A DNA stretch of 37,523 nt, taken from NCBI GenBank assembly GCA_030266015.1, contig JAJDHD010000023.1:1-37523 (forward strand), in the 5' to 3' direction. The notes under the pieces were generated by a model. It saw nothing but the letters and a program-made list of their open reading frames with translations, ran no database searches and was not told where the DNA came from. The stretch is from Christensenellaceae bacterium OttesenSCG-928-K19 (GTDB lineage Bacteria; Bacillota; Clostridia; Christensenellales; Christensenellaceae). This document shows, piece after piece, positions 30,012-37,523 of this stretch; position 1 is the stretch's first letter; every line of letters begins with the position of its first letter. The position numbers were made by a program, and so were the translations under genes.

Positions 30012-32112
30012 GAAACGGATGGAGTGGAGTAATTTGGATATAAGACAAAGGATTTTGGACGTAACAGAAAAGCAAATATATACAACAAAGGAGCAGCTTG
30101 CAAAAGCGCTGGGCGTGAGTGCAAAAAAGCTGGAGGAACCATTGCGGCAGTTGCTTGCCAATCATGAGCTGGCAACCTCAAAAAACGGCAGCATTGCGCT
30201 TGCCGGCACAATGGGGTATTTTAAGGGCAAGCTGGAGGGCAAGAAAAGTGGATATGCTTTTTTGCGAACAACCGACGATATGCAGGACATCTTTATTGGC
30301 GAAAAGGAGCGCAATGGCGCGCTGGATGGGGAGGAAGTCCTTGTTAGGCTGAAAAAGCGCCAAAAGGGCGGCAGTAATCCGGAAGGTAAGGTGGTAGAAA
30401 TATTGGAGCAGGGCCCTGCATATGTGGTGGGTACTGTGGTCAAAAATAGAAAAACGGCGTATGTGATGCCGGATGACAGCAAAATGCCGGAGATTTATAT
30501 TGCGTATGACGCAAAGCCGAAGGTAAAGGACGAGCAAAAGGTAGTGGTAGAGCTTGTGCGCCGGGCCGAGCGGGGCAGGCCGGCACAGGGCAAGGTGACA
30601 GAGATACTGGGCATGACAGGGGACACCGGTGTGGATATTCTGTCATACGCAAGGCGGTTTGGCCTTGTTGCCGGGTTTAATAAAAAATGCAGGAAGGAAG
30701 CTCGCGCGCTGCTGGAACAGCCGGTGAGTATGGAAGACCGGTTGGATTTGCGGCATGAACTGATCTTCACCATAGACGGCGCGGACGCAAAGGATCTGGA
30801 CGACGCGGTGTCGCTGAAAAAGCTGGTAAATGGTAACTGGTTGCTGGGCGTGCATATTGCGGATGTATCCTATTATGTTAAGGAAGGCGGCGAGCTAGAC
30901 CGCGAAGCGCTTAGCCGTGGCACAAGTGTTTATCTATTAGACAGGGTGATCCCCATGCTGCCGGAGGAGCTTTCCAACGACCTGTGCTCGCTCAACCCAG
31001 ATGAGGATAAATATACGCTATCCTGCATGATGGAGATAGACAAGGGTGGCGTGTGTGTTGCGCACGAGATGGCAAACACGGTGATCCGCACAAAATACAG
31101 GATGACATATGATGGCGTAAACGAGGTATTGCAGGGCAAAACCGTGTATGAATACGGCGACGCGGCAGATACGCTGCGGCAAATGAATGAGCTGGCGGGT
31201 GTTTTGCGAAAGAAGCGCTTTGAAAAGGGGAGCATTGATTTTGACCTGAGCGAGCCGTTGATCACGCTGGATGAAAAGGGCGTGCCGCAGGAGGTGGGCG
31301 TGCGGTCGCGTGGGGACGCGGAAAAGCTGATAGAGGAATTTATGCTGATGGCGAACGTGACGGTGGCGAAGCATTTTTATGATATGGATGTGCCGTTTTT
31401 GTACCGTGTACACGAGCAGCCAGACGCGGATAAAATAAGGGAGCTTTCCATCTTCCTGGGCAACTTTGGCATCAGGGTGCCGGGGAATGGGGATGTGAGG
31501 CCCAAGGATATACAGGACGTGCTGACAAAGGTAGAGAACCTACCCGAGCAAAATGTGGTGAACAGCGTTGTGCTGCGTTCTTTAAAAAAGGCGCATTATG
31601 ACATAAGGCCGGTGGAACACTTTGGGCTGGCGGCAGACAGGTATTGCCATTTTACTTCGCCCATCCGGCGGTATCCGGATTTAATGGTGCATCGTATTGC
31701 AAAGCTGGCGATTGCAAAAGGGCTGAAGAAAAAAGCGTGTGCGCATCTGGATGAGATTTTGCCGGGGATTGCAAAGCAATCGAGCGAGCGGGAGCGCAAT
31801 GCCATTGAGGCGGAGCGCGCGGTAAACGACTTGAAAATGGCGGAATATATGGGCAGGCACATTGGCGAGGAATATGAGGGTGTTGTGTCCGGCGTGACTC
31901 GGTTTGGCATTTTTGTGGAGCTGGAGAACACAATAGAAGGTATGATCCCGTTGGCGCAACTGGAGGACGATTATTACAACTACCACGAGAAACAGTATTG
32001 CGTGATAGGCGAGCGAACGGGAAAGAAGATTACGCTGGGGGACAAGGCAAGGATTCAAGTGGTAAGCGCGGACATTGCATTGGGAAAAATTGAATTTACC
32101 TTTGCGGAGTGA
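30010..32112 (+). CDS. rnr: Ribonuclease R
   Basis: A processive 3'-5' exoribonuclease of up to 700 residues: an N-terminal winged-helix (about 1-60), two cold-shock domains (about 65-220), the RNB catalytic domain with IDGADAKDLDDAVSL (about 253-267) holding the metal-binding aspartates, and a C-terminal S1 domain (about 620-700, with YEGVVSGVTRFGIFVEL). It lacks the long Lys-rich tail of E. coli RNase R. It degrades structured and tmRNA-targeted transcripts. The start is uncertain: TTG at 30010 (ribosome site inside the terminator hairpin), ATG at 30019 or TTG at 30034 (GGAGTGGAG upstream). Confidence 0.96.
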   Translation: MKRMEWSNLDIRQRILDVTEKQIYTTKEQLAKALGVSAKKLEEPLRQLLANHELATSKNGSIALAGTMGYFKGKLEGKKSGYAFLRTTDDMQDIFIGEKERNGALDGEEVLVRLKKRQKGGSNPEGKVVEILEQGPAYVVGTVVKNRKTAYVMPDDSKMPEIYIAYDAKPKVKDEQKVVVELVRRAERGRPAQGKVTEILGMTGDTGVDILSYARRFGLVAGFNKKCRKEARALLEQPVSMEDRLDLRHELIFTIDGADAKDLDDAVSLKKLVNGNWLLGVHIADVSYYVKEGGELDREALSRGTSVYLLDRVIPMLPEELSNDLCSLNPDEDKYTLSCMMEIDKGGVCVAHEMANTVIRTKYRMTYDGVNEVLQGKTVYEYGDAADTLRQMNELAGVLRKKRFEKGSIDFDLSEPLITLDEKGVPQEVGVRSRGDAEKLIEEFMLMANVTVAKHFYDMDVPFLYRVHEQPDADKIRELSIFLGNFGIRVPGNGDVRPKDIQDVLTKVENLPEQNVVNSVVLRSLKKAHYDIRPVEHFGLAADRYCHFTSPIRRYPDLMVHRIAKLAIAKGLKKKACAHLDEILPGIAKQSSERERNAIEAERAVNDLKMAEYMGRHIGEEYEGVVSGVTRFGIFVELENTIEGMIPLAQLEDDYYNYHEKQYCVIGERTGKKITLGDKARIQVVSADIALGKIEFTFAE

Positions 32113-32118
32113 TATAAT

Positions 32119-32574
32119 ATGGATATGAAGGGCGTGAAGGTGCTGGCGCAGAACAAAAAAGCCAGGCATGAATATTTTATAGAAGACAGGTATGAAGCGG
32201 GGCTTTCGCTTGTGGGTACCGAGGTGAAGTCCTGCCGCATGGGCAAGGTAAACCTGCGGGACTCTTATGCGCAGGTGAAAAACGCGGAGGCGTGGGTGCA
32301 TAATATGCACATAAGCCCATATGAAAAGGGCAATATCTTCAATCGTGATCCCTTGCGGGTACGTAAGCTGTTGCTCCATAAAAAAGAAATTACCAAGCTG
32401 CTGGGGTTGACGGCGCAAAAGGGCTATACGTTGATCCCGCTGAGCATATACCTGAAAAACGGCAAGGTGAAACTGGAGCTGGGCGTTTGCCGGGGTAAGC
32501 ATACCTACGACAAACGGCAGGATTTAAAAGAAAAAGCGACAAGGAGGGATATGGAACGGGCACTGAAAAACTGA
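32119..32574 (+). CDS. smpB: SsrA-binding protein SmpB
   Basis: A 151-residue beta-barrel protein that delivers tmRNA to stalled ribosomes. Signature strings are [52 protein letters not shown] and the basic C-terminal tail [19 protein letters not shown] that folds in the mRNA channel. GGAG lies nine bases before the ATG, six bases after the rnr stop. Its RNA partner is encoded 13 bases downstream. Confidence 0.97.
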   Translation: MDMKGVKVLAQNKKARHEYFIEDRYEAGLSLVGTEVKSCRMGKVNLRDSYAQVKNAEAWVHNMHISPYEKGNIFNRDPLRVRKLLLHKKEITKLLGLTAQKGYTLIPLSIYLKNGKVKLELGVCRGKHTYDKRQDLKEKATRRDMERALKN

Positions 32575-32587
32575 ATCACTATTACCT

Positions 32588-32970
32588 GGGGATGTACTGG
32601 TTTCGACGGGGACATTTGTAAGGGTGATAAGCAAGCCGCAGTTGAATACCCTGCGTTAAAAAGATTCACCTAAAAATAATTGCTAAAACAAACAAAACTG
32701 CAGAGGTGGGTTCTCCCGCTCTGCTTGCTGCCTAAGTAACAGGTAGCCTTCTGTTCTCTCCTTTCCTGTTTGGGAGGGAAACGGGAGCAAATTTAAAACA
32801 GGCTCCCACGCAGCCAAAGCTTTGAGGCGGCGCGGATTTTATGAAGCTACTTCTTTTCTGTTTTTGTGGATAGGGGCTTAAAGAGGGAAATAACACAAAA
32901 TCCAATAAGCTTGTAGAAAGTTGCCTGGGCAGGTTTTCGGACGCGGGTTCAACTCCCGCCATCTCCACCA
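32588..32970 (+). ncRNA. ssrA: tmRNA (SsrA)
   Basis: A one-piece tmRNA of about 383 bases. The 5' end GGGGATGTACTGGTTTCGAC and the 3' end GGTTCAACTCCCGCC-ATCTCCACCA form the tRNA-like domain with an encoded CCA; GGGGATG pairs with CATCTCC. The tag frame starts at GCT (32682) and reads AKTNKTAEVGSPALLAA before TAA (32733-32735): 17 residues, ending in the LAA degradation signal. Pseudoknot-like stretches follow. It rescues stalled ribosomes with SmpB. The smpB-ssrA adjacency and the neighbouring rnr support the call. Confidence 0.97.
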
Positions 32971-32992
32971 GCAGGTATGAACCTGCACATAT

Positions 32993-33026
32993 GTCGCGCA
33001 TCATCACAGATGGTGGGCGACTTTTT
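32993..33026 (+). terminator. tmRNA terminator
   Basis: GTCGC-g-CATCATC (32993-33005) pairs with GATGGTG-g-GCGAC (33009-33021) with one G-T pair, followed by five T. Confidence 0.85.
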
Positions 33027-33094
33027 ATTGCCTGCACCGGGGTTTGGGTTTAGGCCGATGCACGTCATCACCGGCAAAGCAGCCGGAGACAAGT

Positions 33095-33128
33095 TCGCGA
33101 ATTACAAATAGTGGTTCGCGACTTTTTT
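33095..33128 (+). terminator. Second hairpin downstream of tmRNA
   Basis: TCGCGAA (33095-33101) / TTCGCGA (33115-33121), followed by CTTTTTTG. A backup terminator. The gap 33129-33337 also holds an AT-rich inverted repeat (33174-33212) and a TATAAT near 33281, but no gene. Confidence 0.75.
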
Positions 33129-33173
33129 GTACTCGCGCCCATGATGTGGATTTAGCTGGCGCATCTTCGTCAA

Positions 33174-33212
33174 CAACAAAAAAACGCCTGTGTTGGCATA
33201 GCTTTTTTGTTG
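33174..33212. repeat. Inverted repeat CAACAAAAAA / TTTTTTGTTG
   Basis: A perfect 10-bp inverted repeat around a 19-base loop. On the plus strand it would form a weak hairpin; it may be a decayed terminator. Confidence 0.45.
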
Positions 33213-33337
33213 CGGGTTGCGCACTGGAGGAATCATTTTATTTTGTTTGGCAATACGTAATCCCCGTGTTTTGTAATATGATATAATAAACATAAGTATA
33301 GTTAAATGGGAATTTGCAGGATTGTGGAGGTGCGATG

Positions 33338-33685
33338 ATGTTTAATGAGATATGCATATACGAAGCAAAAATCGATAAGCAGGATGAAATAGAAACTTTG
33401 ATGAAAGAGGTTGCCGAATTTTATCTTTCGCAACCGGGTGTAATAGATGTCAAATACATCAAACGAACCCATCGGCAAAAGGATTTTAACGCTGTAAAGA
33501 ATGGGGAAGTTCCCATTCGCTTGACTCGTTACGTAGGGAAGGTAACGTATATGCTCTACTTAGTGTTAGAAAATGAAGAAGCCCATGCAAGGCTGGCTGT
33601 ACTTGGGCTGGAGAAATTCTATAAGCGTTGGAATCGTTGCCTCACAACCATGCCCAAAATACTTCTTGGCGAGAATATAGTTTAA
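33338..33685 (+). CDS. Small antibiotic-monooxygenase-like (dimeric barrel) protein
   Basis: A 115-residue soluble protein starting MFNEICIYEAKIDKQDEIET. The order (beta strand with an acidic or Lys-rich turn, long helix LMKEVAEFYLSQPGVIDVKY, then strands such as KVTYMLYLVLENEEAH) resembles the dimeric alpha/beta barrel (ABM/EthD-like) superfamily. No catalytic residues can be assigned. GGAGG lies seven bases before the second of two consecutive ATG codons. A single-gene unit between tmRNA and the GGDEF-EAL gene. Confidence 0.7.
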   Translation: MFNEICIYEAKIDKQDEIETLMKEVAEFYLSQPGVIDVKYIKRTHRQKDFNAVKNGEVPIRLTRYVGKVTYMLYLVLENEEAHARLAVLGLEKFYKRWNRCLTTMPKILLGENIV

Positions 33686-33791
33686 TTCAGTTTGGCAAGC
33701 AGATAAATTCCAGCTTGCCACGAGGCTTAATAACGTCAATCCGCTTCTGCCTTCTATTGGAGCAGCCTGCGTGTGCGGTAGCGGGTGAGTG

Positions 33792-36218
33792 CTAATCCAG
33801 TTTCCGGAGAAATGGAATTATTTTGTCTTCCTCCCAACTCCTATAAAAATCTGTAAACTCATCAAGCGGCACCGGTTTGCTGAAGAAAAACCCCTGCAAT
33901 TCATCACAATAGAGATCCTTCAAAAAACGGCTCTGCTCTATATTTTCCACGCCTTCTGCTGTTAATACCATATTCATGCTTTTTGCCAGGGCGATGATTG
34001 CTTTAACAATTTCCTTGTTTTCCTCGCCCTCGTCCAAGCCTTGTATAAACGAACGGTCTATTTTGATCCGATCCACAGAAAGCCGGTTGAGGTAGCTAAG
34101 GGAGGAGTAGCCTGTGCCAAAATCATCTACGGAGACTTCGCAGCCCAGCGCGTGCAGGCGCTTTAGCACGTCATTTACGCCGCTAATATCATTGAGCAGG
34201 GTGGATTCCGTGATTTCAATGTCGATACGTTCGGTAGGAATGCCCGACTGTTGTGCCGCCCCCTGAACCTTGTCAATGAATTCATCATGCAAAAGAACCT
34301 GCGCGGGGATGTTGATGGAAATTTGCATAATGATGCCGGCGTTTTCCAATTGCTTGTTTATCCGGCAGCATTCCGCTATCATCCACCAGGAAATAGGAAT
34401 AATTAATCCGGATTCTTCTGCCTGCGGAATGAATTCCATTGGCCCGATGGTTCCTTCGGGTGCCAGCCAGCGAATCAGCCCCTCGCAAGCGTGGATTTCC
34501 CCGGTTTGTGTACACACCTTAGGCTGGAGGAAAGCCTGGAATTCTTTACATCCATCGTTAATCACATTACGTAGTTGATTCTCAATGTAGACCTTTCGCT
34601 GGAGATCGGCCTGGAATTGCCGCTGATAGGAAACATAAAGCCCCTTGCCCAGCTCCTTTGCGCGGTATATCGCGATTTCTGCATTGCCAAATAATGTGCT
34701 GGCGTCCTGCCCATCCTGTGGATAGGAGCTTGAGCCGATGGATAGTGTAATGGAAAGCTTGCGCTCTTTCACCTCAAAAGGTTCCCGGAAAATATCCGTA
34801 ATCCGTGCGACAAATAATTGACGCTCTACTTCCGTTTCCAGCCCTTTTACAATCGCTACAAAATCGTCCCCACCCATGCGGCCAAGCACAGCGGATGACC
34901 CAATGTGGCTGGAAAGCCGCTTGGTCACCTCAAGAAGAAAATTATCGCCCATTGCCGGGCCCAGCGTATCGTTGATGAACTTAAAACGGTCGATATCAAA
35001 ACAAAACACGGTGATATGCTGCCTGTCCTCGCTGGAATCCAACAGCATCTTCGTTAGGGTATCGTTGATATTGTTACGGTTGCGCAATCCGGTCAGTGTA
35101 TCAAAATTAGCGTGATAATAAAGGTTTTCGCGATCCTCACGAATATGCGTCAGCATGTTGTTGAAGGAATGGCCAAGCTCTGCCAGCTCGGTTGTGTTGT
35201 CATCAACGGGTACGAAGGAGTCAACCGTATCGAGATTTATTTTTGTAACCTCGCCGGATAGCGTGCCCAATGGTTTTACAATGATGCGGCCAATCCGCTG
35301 GATAATCAGCGCCATGGCGACAGCACAGCTCAGCGCGATGATTGCAAGATTCACCATCACGACGCTGCGCCCTTGAATATATAGGGTGCGTGGGCTGGAT
35401 TGCGAGACCACCAGGGACTCGTTGCCAAACAAATCCGGAAAAGTGAGGTAGACGGTGGCTGTATTATCATCCGCAACGACAACTGTGCCAGTGTCCTTCA
35501 ATTCTTGCGCCTGCTCTTCGCTAATATTTAACTGCTCGAGTGGAAGAATGGTGAAATCCATTCCCTCATTTCCCGTTATAAAATCAATCTCGTCAGTGTC
35601 GATAACCCGGCCGAAGATGAATGCGCCCGTAGCGGGCCCTGTTTCGTCCGAATGAATGATCGGGTAGGAGCTAAGGTAATAAATGCCCCCCTCATGGCTT
35701 ACAAAGCCGGGCGCGCCGATTTGTGTGGTGTCCCACAGATCCAAAGAAGCACCATCCTGAAACGAGTTTAGCGTAAGCGGCAGCACCTTCTCGTATAATG
35801 TGGCAAGGTCGGGGTGCTCCCCGGTAAACGCGTCGCTTGTATGATCGTAGAAGCCCTCATACACGATTCCGCCTTCCGCGTTGATAATCGTCAAAAAATC
35901 CAGGCGGTAGAGCTGGAAGGGGTATTCTGTCAGGTAATCATCCAGAAAAGCGTCGTAATCACCCTGGATGTAATCATAGGTATAGTCCCAGCTGGACCAG
36001 TCCCTTGTGACATTGGGTAAAAAACTGACCGATGACATAAGCACATTTTCCGATAACGCTGCCTGGTTCGTTATGTTGTCCTTCTCACGCTCGGAAAGGA
36101 TATTTTGCATACTTGTGTAATAGATGCTAAACAGTACAACAAACATGCAGACAAACACAGTGGTCATTGTGATGATCACCTTCCAGCGTATGGAGCGTTT
36201 TGGTCTTGTTTTTTGCAC
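33792..36218 (-). CDS. CHASE4-HAMP-GGDEF-EAL cyclic-di-GMP enzyme
   Basis: An 808-residue membrane protein. A first helix (about 14-33) and a second (about 287-310) flank an extracytoplasmic CHASE4-like sensor (WSSWDYTYDYIQGDYDAF is its hallmark). Then come a HAMP segment, a GGDEF domain with GGDDF at 449-453 (an active-type variant), and an EAL domain with EGL at 579-581 plus ITES, VDDFGTGYSS and DRIKIDRSFI, all consistent with phosphodiesterase activity. The frame is open to 36347, but GTG at 36218 with GGGGAGG five bases upstream puts a basic stretch and the first helix right at the N-terminus, so I prefer it. Confidence 0.93.
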   Translation of the reverse strand: MQKTRPKRSIRWKVIITMTTVFVCMFVVLFSIYYTSMQNILSEREKDNITNQAALSENVLMSSVSFLPNVTRDWSSWDYTYDYIQGDYDAFLDDYLTEYPFQLYRLDFLTIINAEGGIVYEGFYDHTSDAFTGEHPDLATLYEKVLPLTLNSFQDGASLDLWDTTQIGAPGFVSHEGGIYYLSSYPIIHSDETGPATGAFIFGRVIDTDEIDFITGNEGMDFTILPLEQLNISEEQAQELKDTGTVVVADDNTATVYLTFPDLFGNESLVVSQSSPRTLYIQGRSVVMVNLAIIALSCAVAMALIIQRIGRIIVKPLGTLSGEVTKINLDTVDSFVPVDDNTTELAELGHSFNNMLTHIREDRENLYYHANFDTLTGLRNRNNINDTLTKMLLDSSEDRQHITVFCFDIDRFKFINDTLGPAMGDNFLLEVTKRLSSHIGSSAVLGRMGGDDFVAIVKGLETEVERQLFVARITDIFREPFEVKERKLSITLSIGSSSYPQDGQDASTLFGNAEIAIYRAKELGKGLYVSYQRQFQADLQRKVYIENQLRNVINDGCKEFQAFLQPKVCTQTGEIHACEGLIRWLAPEGTIGPMEFIPQAEESGLIIPISWWMIAECCRINKQLENAGIIMQISINIPAQVLLHDEFIDKVQGAAQQSGIPTERIDIEITESTLLNDISGVNDVLKRLHALGCEVSVDDFGTGYSSLSYLNRLSVDRIKIDRSFIQGLDEGEENKEIVKAIIALAKSMNMVLTAEGVENIEQSRFLKDLYCDELQGFFFSKPVPLDEFTDFYRSWEEDKIIPFLRKLD

Positions 36219-36347
36219 TATTGCCTCCCCATTTTGCCATTCCGGCAATTGAGCGATATCCCCGGTAAAAGGCTCAGCTGCGTTCGGTGGCATAATGATT
36301 GGTTTGTTTTCTGTAACCAGAGAGAGTTGCAAGGCTCTTCTTCGCAA

Positions 36348-36758
36348 AGTTTGCGTCCGCCCGGTCTTTGTTTGCCGATATATGCGGATAATATAAACTT
36401 AAGTAATAGTATAGCACGAAATGGAAGGTTTTTGGCGGCTTTTTTTACATAAGCTGCGAAGGGTGTTTTCCCAACCCGTGTTGCGCGGCTTTTCACGATT
36501 CATCCATCGTCACGCCACACTGCTGACAAAAAGGTGACACGGGTTTATTTCGCATGCAAAAATCGATATGCTTAGGAAAAGAAGGCATACCGGCAAGCGG
36601 CGGAGGACGGCAAGCTGGAGGGTGAAAGAAAAACTGGCAGAGTCGCTACGGGCGGTTTTGAGTGTTCCATAGGGAAGGGTGCGCTGTAGGATTGCCAGAT
36701 AAACAGGTGCAGTGGCATGGCACAGCAGTAACAGGTGCTTTAAGGAAGGGGCGAATGG
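36348..36758. other. Gap of about 410 bases, little recognised
   Basis: Minus-strand TATACT (plus 36410-36415) and TATATT (plus 36390-36395) near the left end could be -10 elements of the GGDEF-EAL gene. A 34-codon basic ORF at 36568-36672 lacks a ribosome binding site. No other gene, RNA or repeat seen. Confidence 0.4.
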
Positions 36759-37013
36759 ATGCGCAGGAAAAGAATGCCCGACCGGAAAAAAACATTTAAG
36801 GAAAAAATGAAAGGCATTTTGTTCTCGGAATGTGGCCTTTGGATCTATATTGTGCTTGCGTCGGTTGCGTATGGGGCTTATTGTCATTTTGCGGGCGTAC
36901 CCAATCCGGTCAGGAGGCAAGAGCCTGTTTCTGCCCATGAAATAATAGCGCTGCTGGTATTGGCCTTGCCCGTTTTGCTTGTGTTTATAGTAAAGGGCAG
37001 CAAGCGCGGGTAG
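36759..37013 (+). CDS. Small two-helix membrane protein
   Basis: An 84-residue protein with a strongly basic N-terminus (MRRKRMPDRKKTFKEKMKG), one helix at about 24-45 and another at about 61-78, and a short basic tail. Possible starts are ATG at 36759 (AAGGGGCG about nine bases upstream) and ATG at 36774 (AGGAAAAG). No family recognised. Positive charges at both ends suggest both termini are cytoplasmic. Confidence 0.7.
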   Translation: MRRKRMPDRKKTFKEKMKGILFSECGLWIYIVLASVAYGAYCHFAGVPNPVRRQEPVSAHEIIALLVLALPVLLVFIVKGSKRG

Positions 37014-37055
37014 GGTGGCGGTACGTTGGCAAACGAAATATAGGAGGGTTGAGTT

Positions 37056-37469
37056 ATGTATGATGAAAATACGCAGGTTTATATTTTTGCCGCGCCGATT
37101 TCGCAGGGCTATGTGCCTGCGGAAAATTTAAAAAAGGCTTGTGATCCCAATACGGAGGAACACCGTTTTTTTATCAACGGTGCTTTGCAATACGAAGAAA
37201 AGGAGCTGGAAGAGGAGCAGATTTCGATTGTGACGCCCGAGCGGTGGCTCTTTGGATATAAGGTGTATCCGGAGATCGCGTATTCATCGGATGCGTGCAC
37301 GGCGGTCAGCAAGCGCGCCAAGGAATTTTTGCTAAAGGCAGGGATTGTGAAAAACGCCGAAGAGCTTGACGCGCTGGGCGATTCCATATCATTGGATGAA
37401 TACTACCGAATTGTGTATGTTGTTTATTTTGTTGATACCAACGCGAAAAAAGTGCTGAAGAAAAAATAA
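37056..37469 (+). CDS. Hypothetical cytoplasmic protein
   Basis: A 137-residue protein, acidic in the middle (EEKELEEEQ) with the aromatic-rich region VTPERWLFGYKVYPEIAY and a C-terminal strand-rich end (YYRIVYVVYFVDTNAKKV). No membrane segment or signal. No family recognised. AGGAGGG lies about seven bases before the ATG. It follows the small membrane protein by 42 bases and may be co-transcribed. Confidence 0.75.
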   Translation: MYDENTQVYIFAAPISQGYVPAENLKKACDPNTEEHRFFINGALQYEEKELEEEQISIVTPERWLFGYKVYPEIAYSSDACTAVSKRAKEFLLKAGIVKNAEELDALGDSISLDEYYRIVYVVYFVDTNAKKVLKKK

Positions 37470-37523
37470 GGAAAAAGCGTGTAAGCCGTTTATTGCAGCA
37501 GGGAAAGTACGGTTTGTGGGCTG

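Noticed and set aside
36568-36672. 34-codon basic ORF
   Set aside because: No ribosome binding site and an Arg/Lys-rich composition expected by chance in this purine-rich strand.

Overview
The window looks like chromosome of a low-to-mid GC, spore-forming-lineage Firmicute of the class Clostridia. The reasons are a V-type ATPase operon in the Enterococcus/Clostridium gene order, a SigH-type sigma factor, the secG-rnr-smpB-ssrA string, strong AGGAGG-type ribosome binding sites and several TTG/GTG starts. A Christensenellaceae-like member is possible, but that is only a guess. The left 2.7 kb and the 24.3-28 kb stretch are more AT-rich and accessory in character; the rest is mostly core housekeeping DNA.

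Left block (1-2700, mostly minus strand): a tandem family of tiny monocistronic genes. Three are complete and one is cut by the window edge. Each has a nearly invariant 21-residue N-terminus ending in Gly-Gly, like a double-glycine export leader, followed by a variable C-terminal part; the three complete members carry two CxxC knuckles (a zinc-ribbon pattern) and the cut one shows its first. The promoter, including its spacer, and a downstream hairpin terminator are repeated with the genes. One decayed copy, two shorter promoter-terminator repeats without a convincing gene, and a broken MarR-type regulator lie among or beside them. This is the best candidate in the window for an undescribed system.

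2.8-12.4 kb: a lipoprotein gene, then a nine-gene V-type ATPase operon (stalk subunit, I, K, E, C, F, A, B, D). The K subunit carries the residues that bind Na+ in the Enterococcus hirae enzyme. Subunit E has an apparent +1 frameshift in a run of seven T. A bidirectional terminator closes the operon and also serves the convergent comFB-like gene.

12.4-15.7 kb: comFB-like gene, an EAL-HDOD protein (minus) and a divergent HD-GYP protein (plus). Together with a CHASE4-GGDEF-EAL protein at 33.8-36.2 kb they form a small cyclic-di-GMP signalling set.

15.8-24.2 kb: cysS, a small membrane protein, then a tightly overlapping run (cyclase family, DUF1461 membrane protein, tsaD, mrnC, rlmB, sigH), followed by greA and lysS. 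This resembles the Bacillus cysS-mrnC-rlmB-yacP-sigH cluster with extra genes inserted and yacP/rae1 absent.

24.2-28 kb (minus): a lipoprotein, an unrecognised protein, a DUF4190-like membrane protein and a 7TM/degenerate-GGDEF/LuxR-HTH regulator, with repeated short motifs in the gaps.

28-33 kb: a single-pass membrane protein, dusB-like gene, secG, rnr, smpB and tmRNA (with an unusually long 17-residue tag), i.e. the classic ribosome-rescue/RNA-decay string. The right end holds a small dimeric-barrel-like protein, the GGDEF-EAL protein and two small hypothetical genes.
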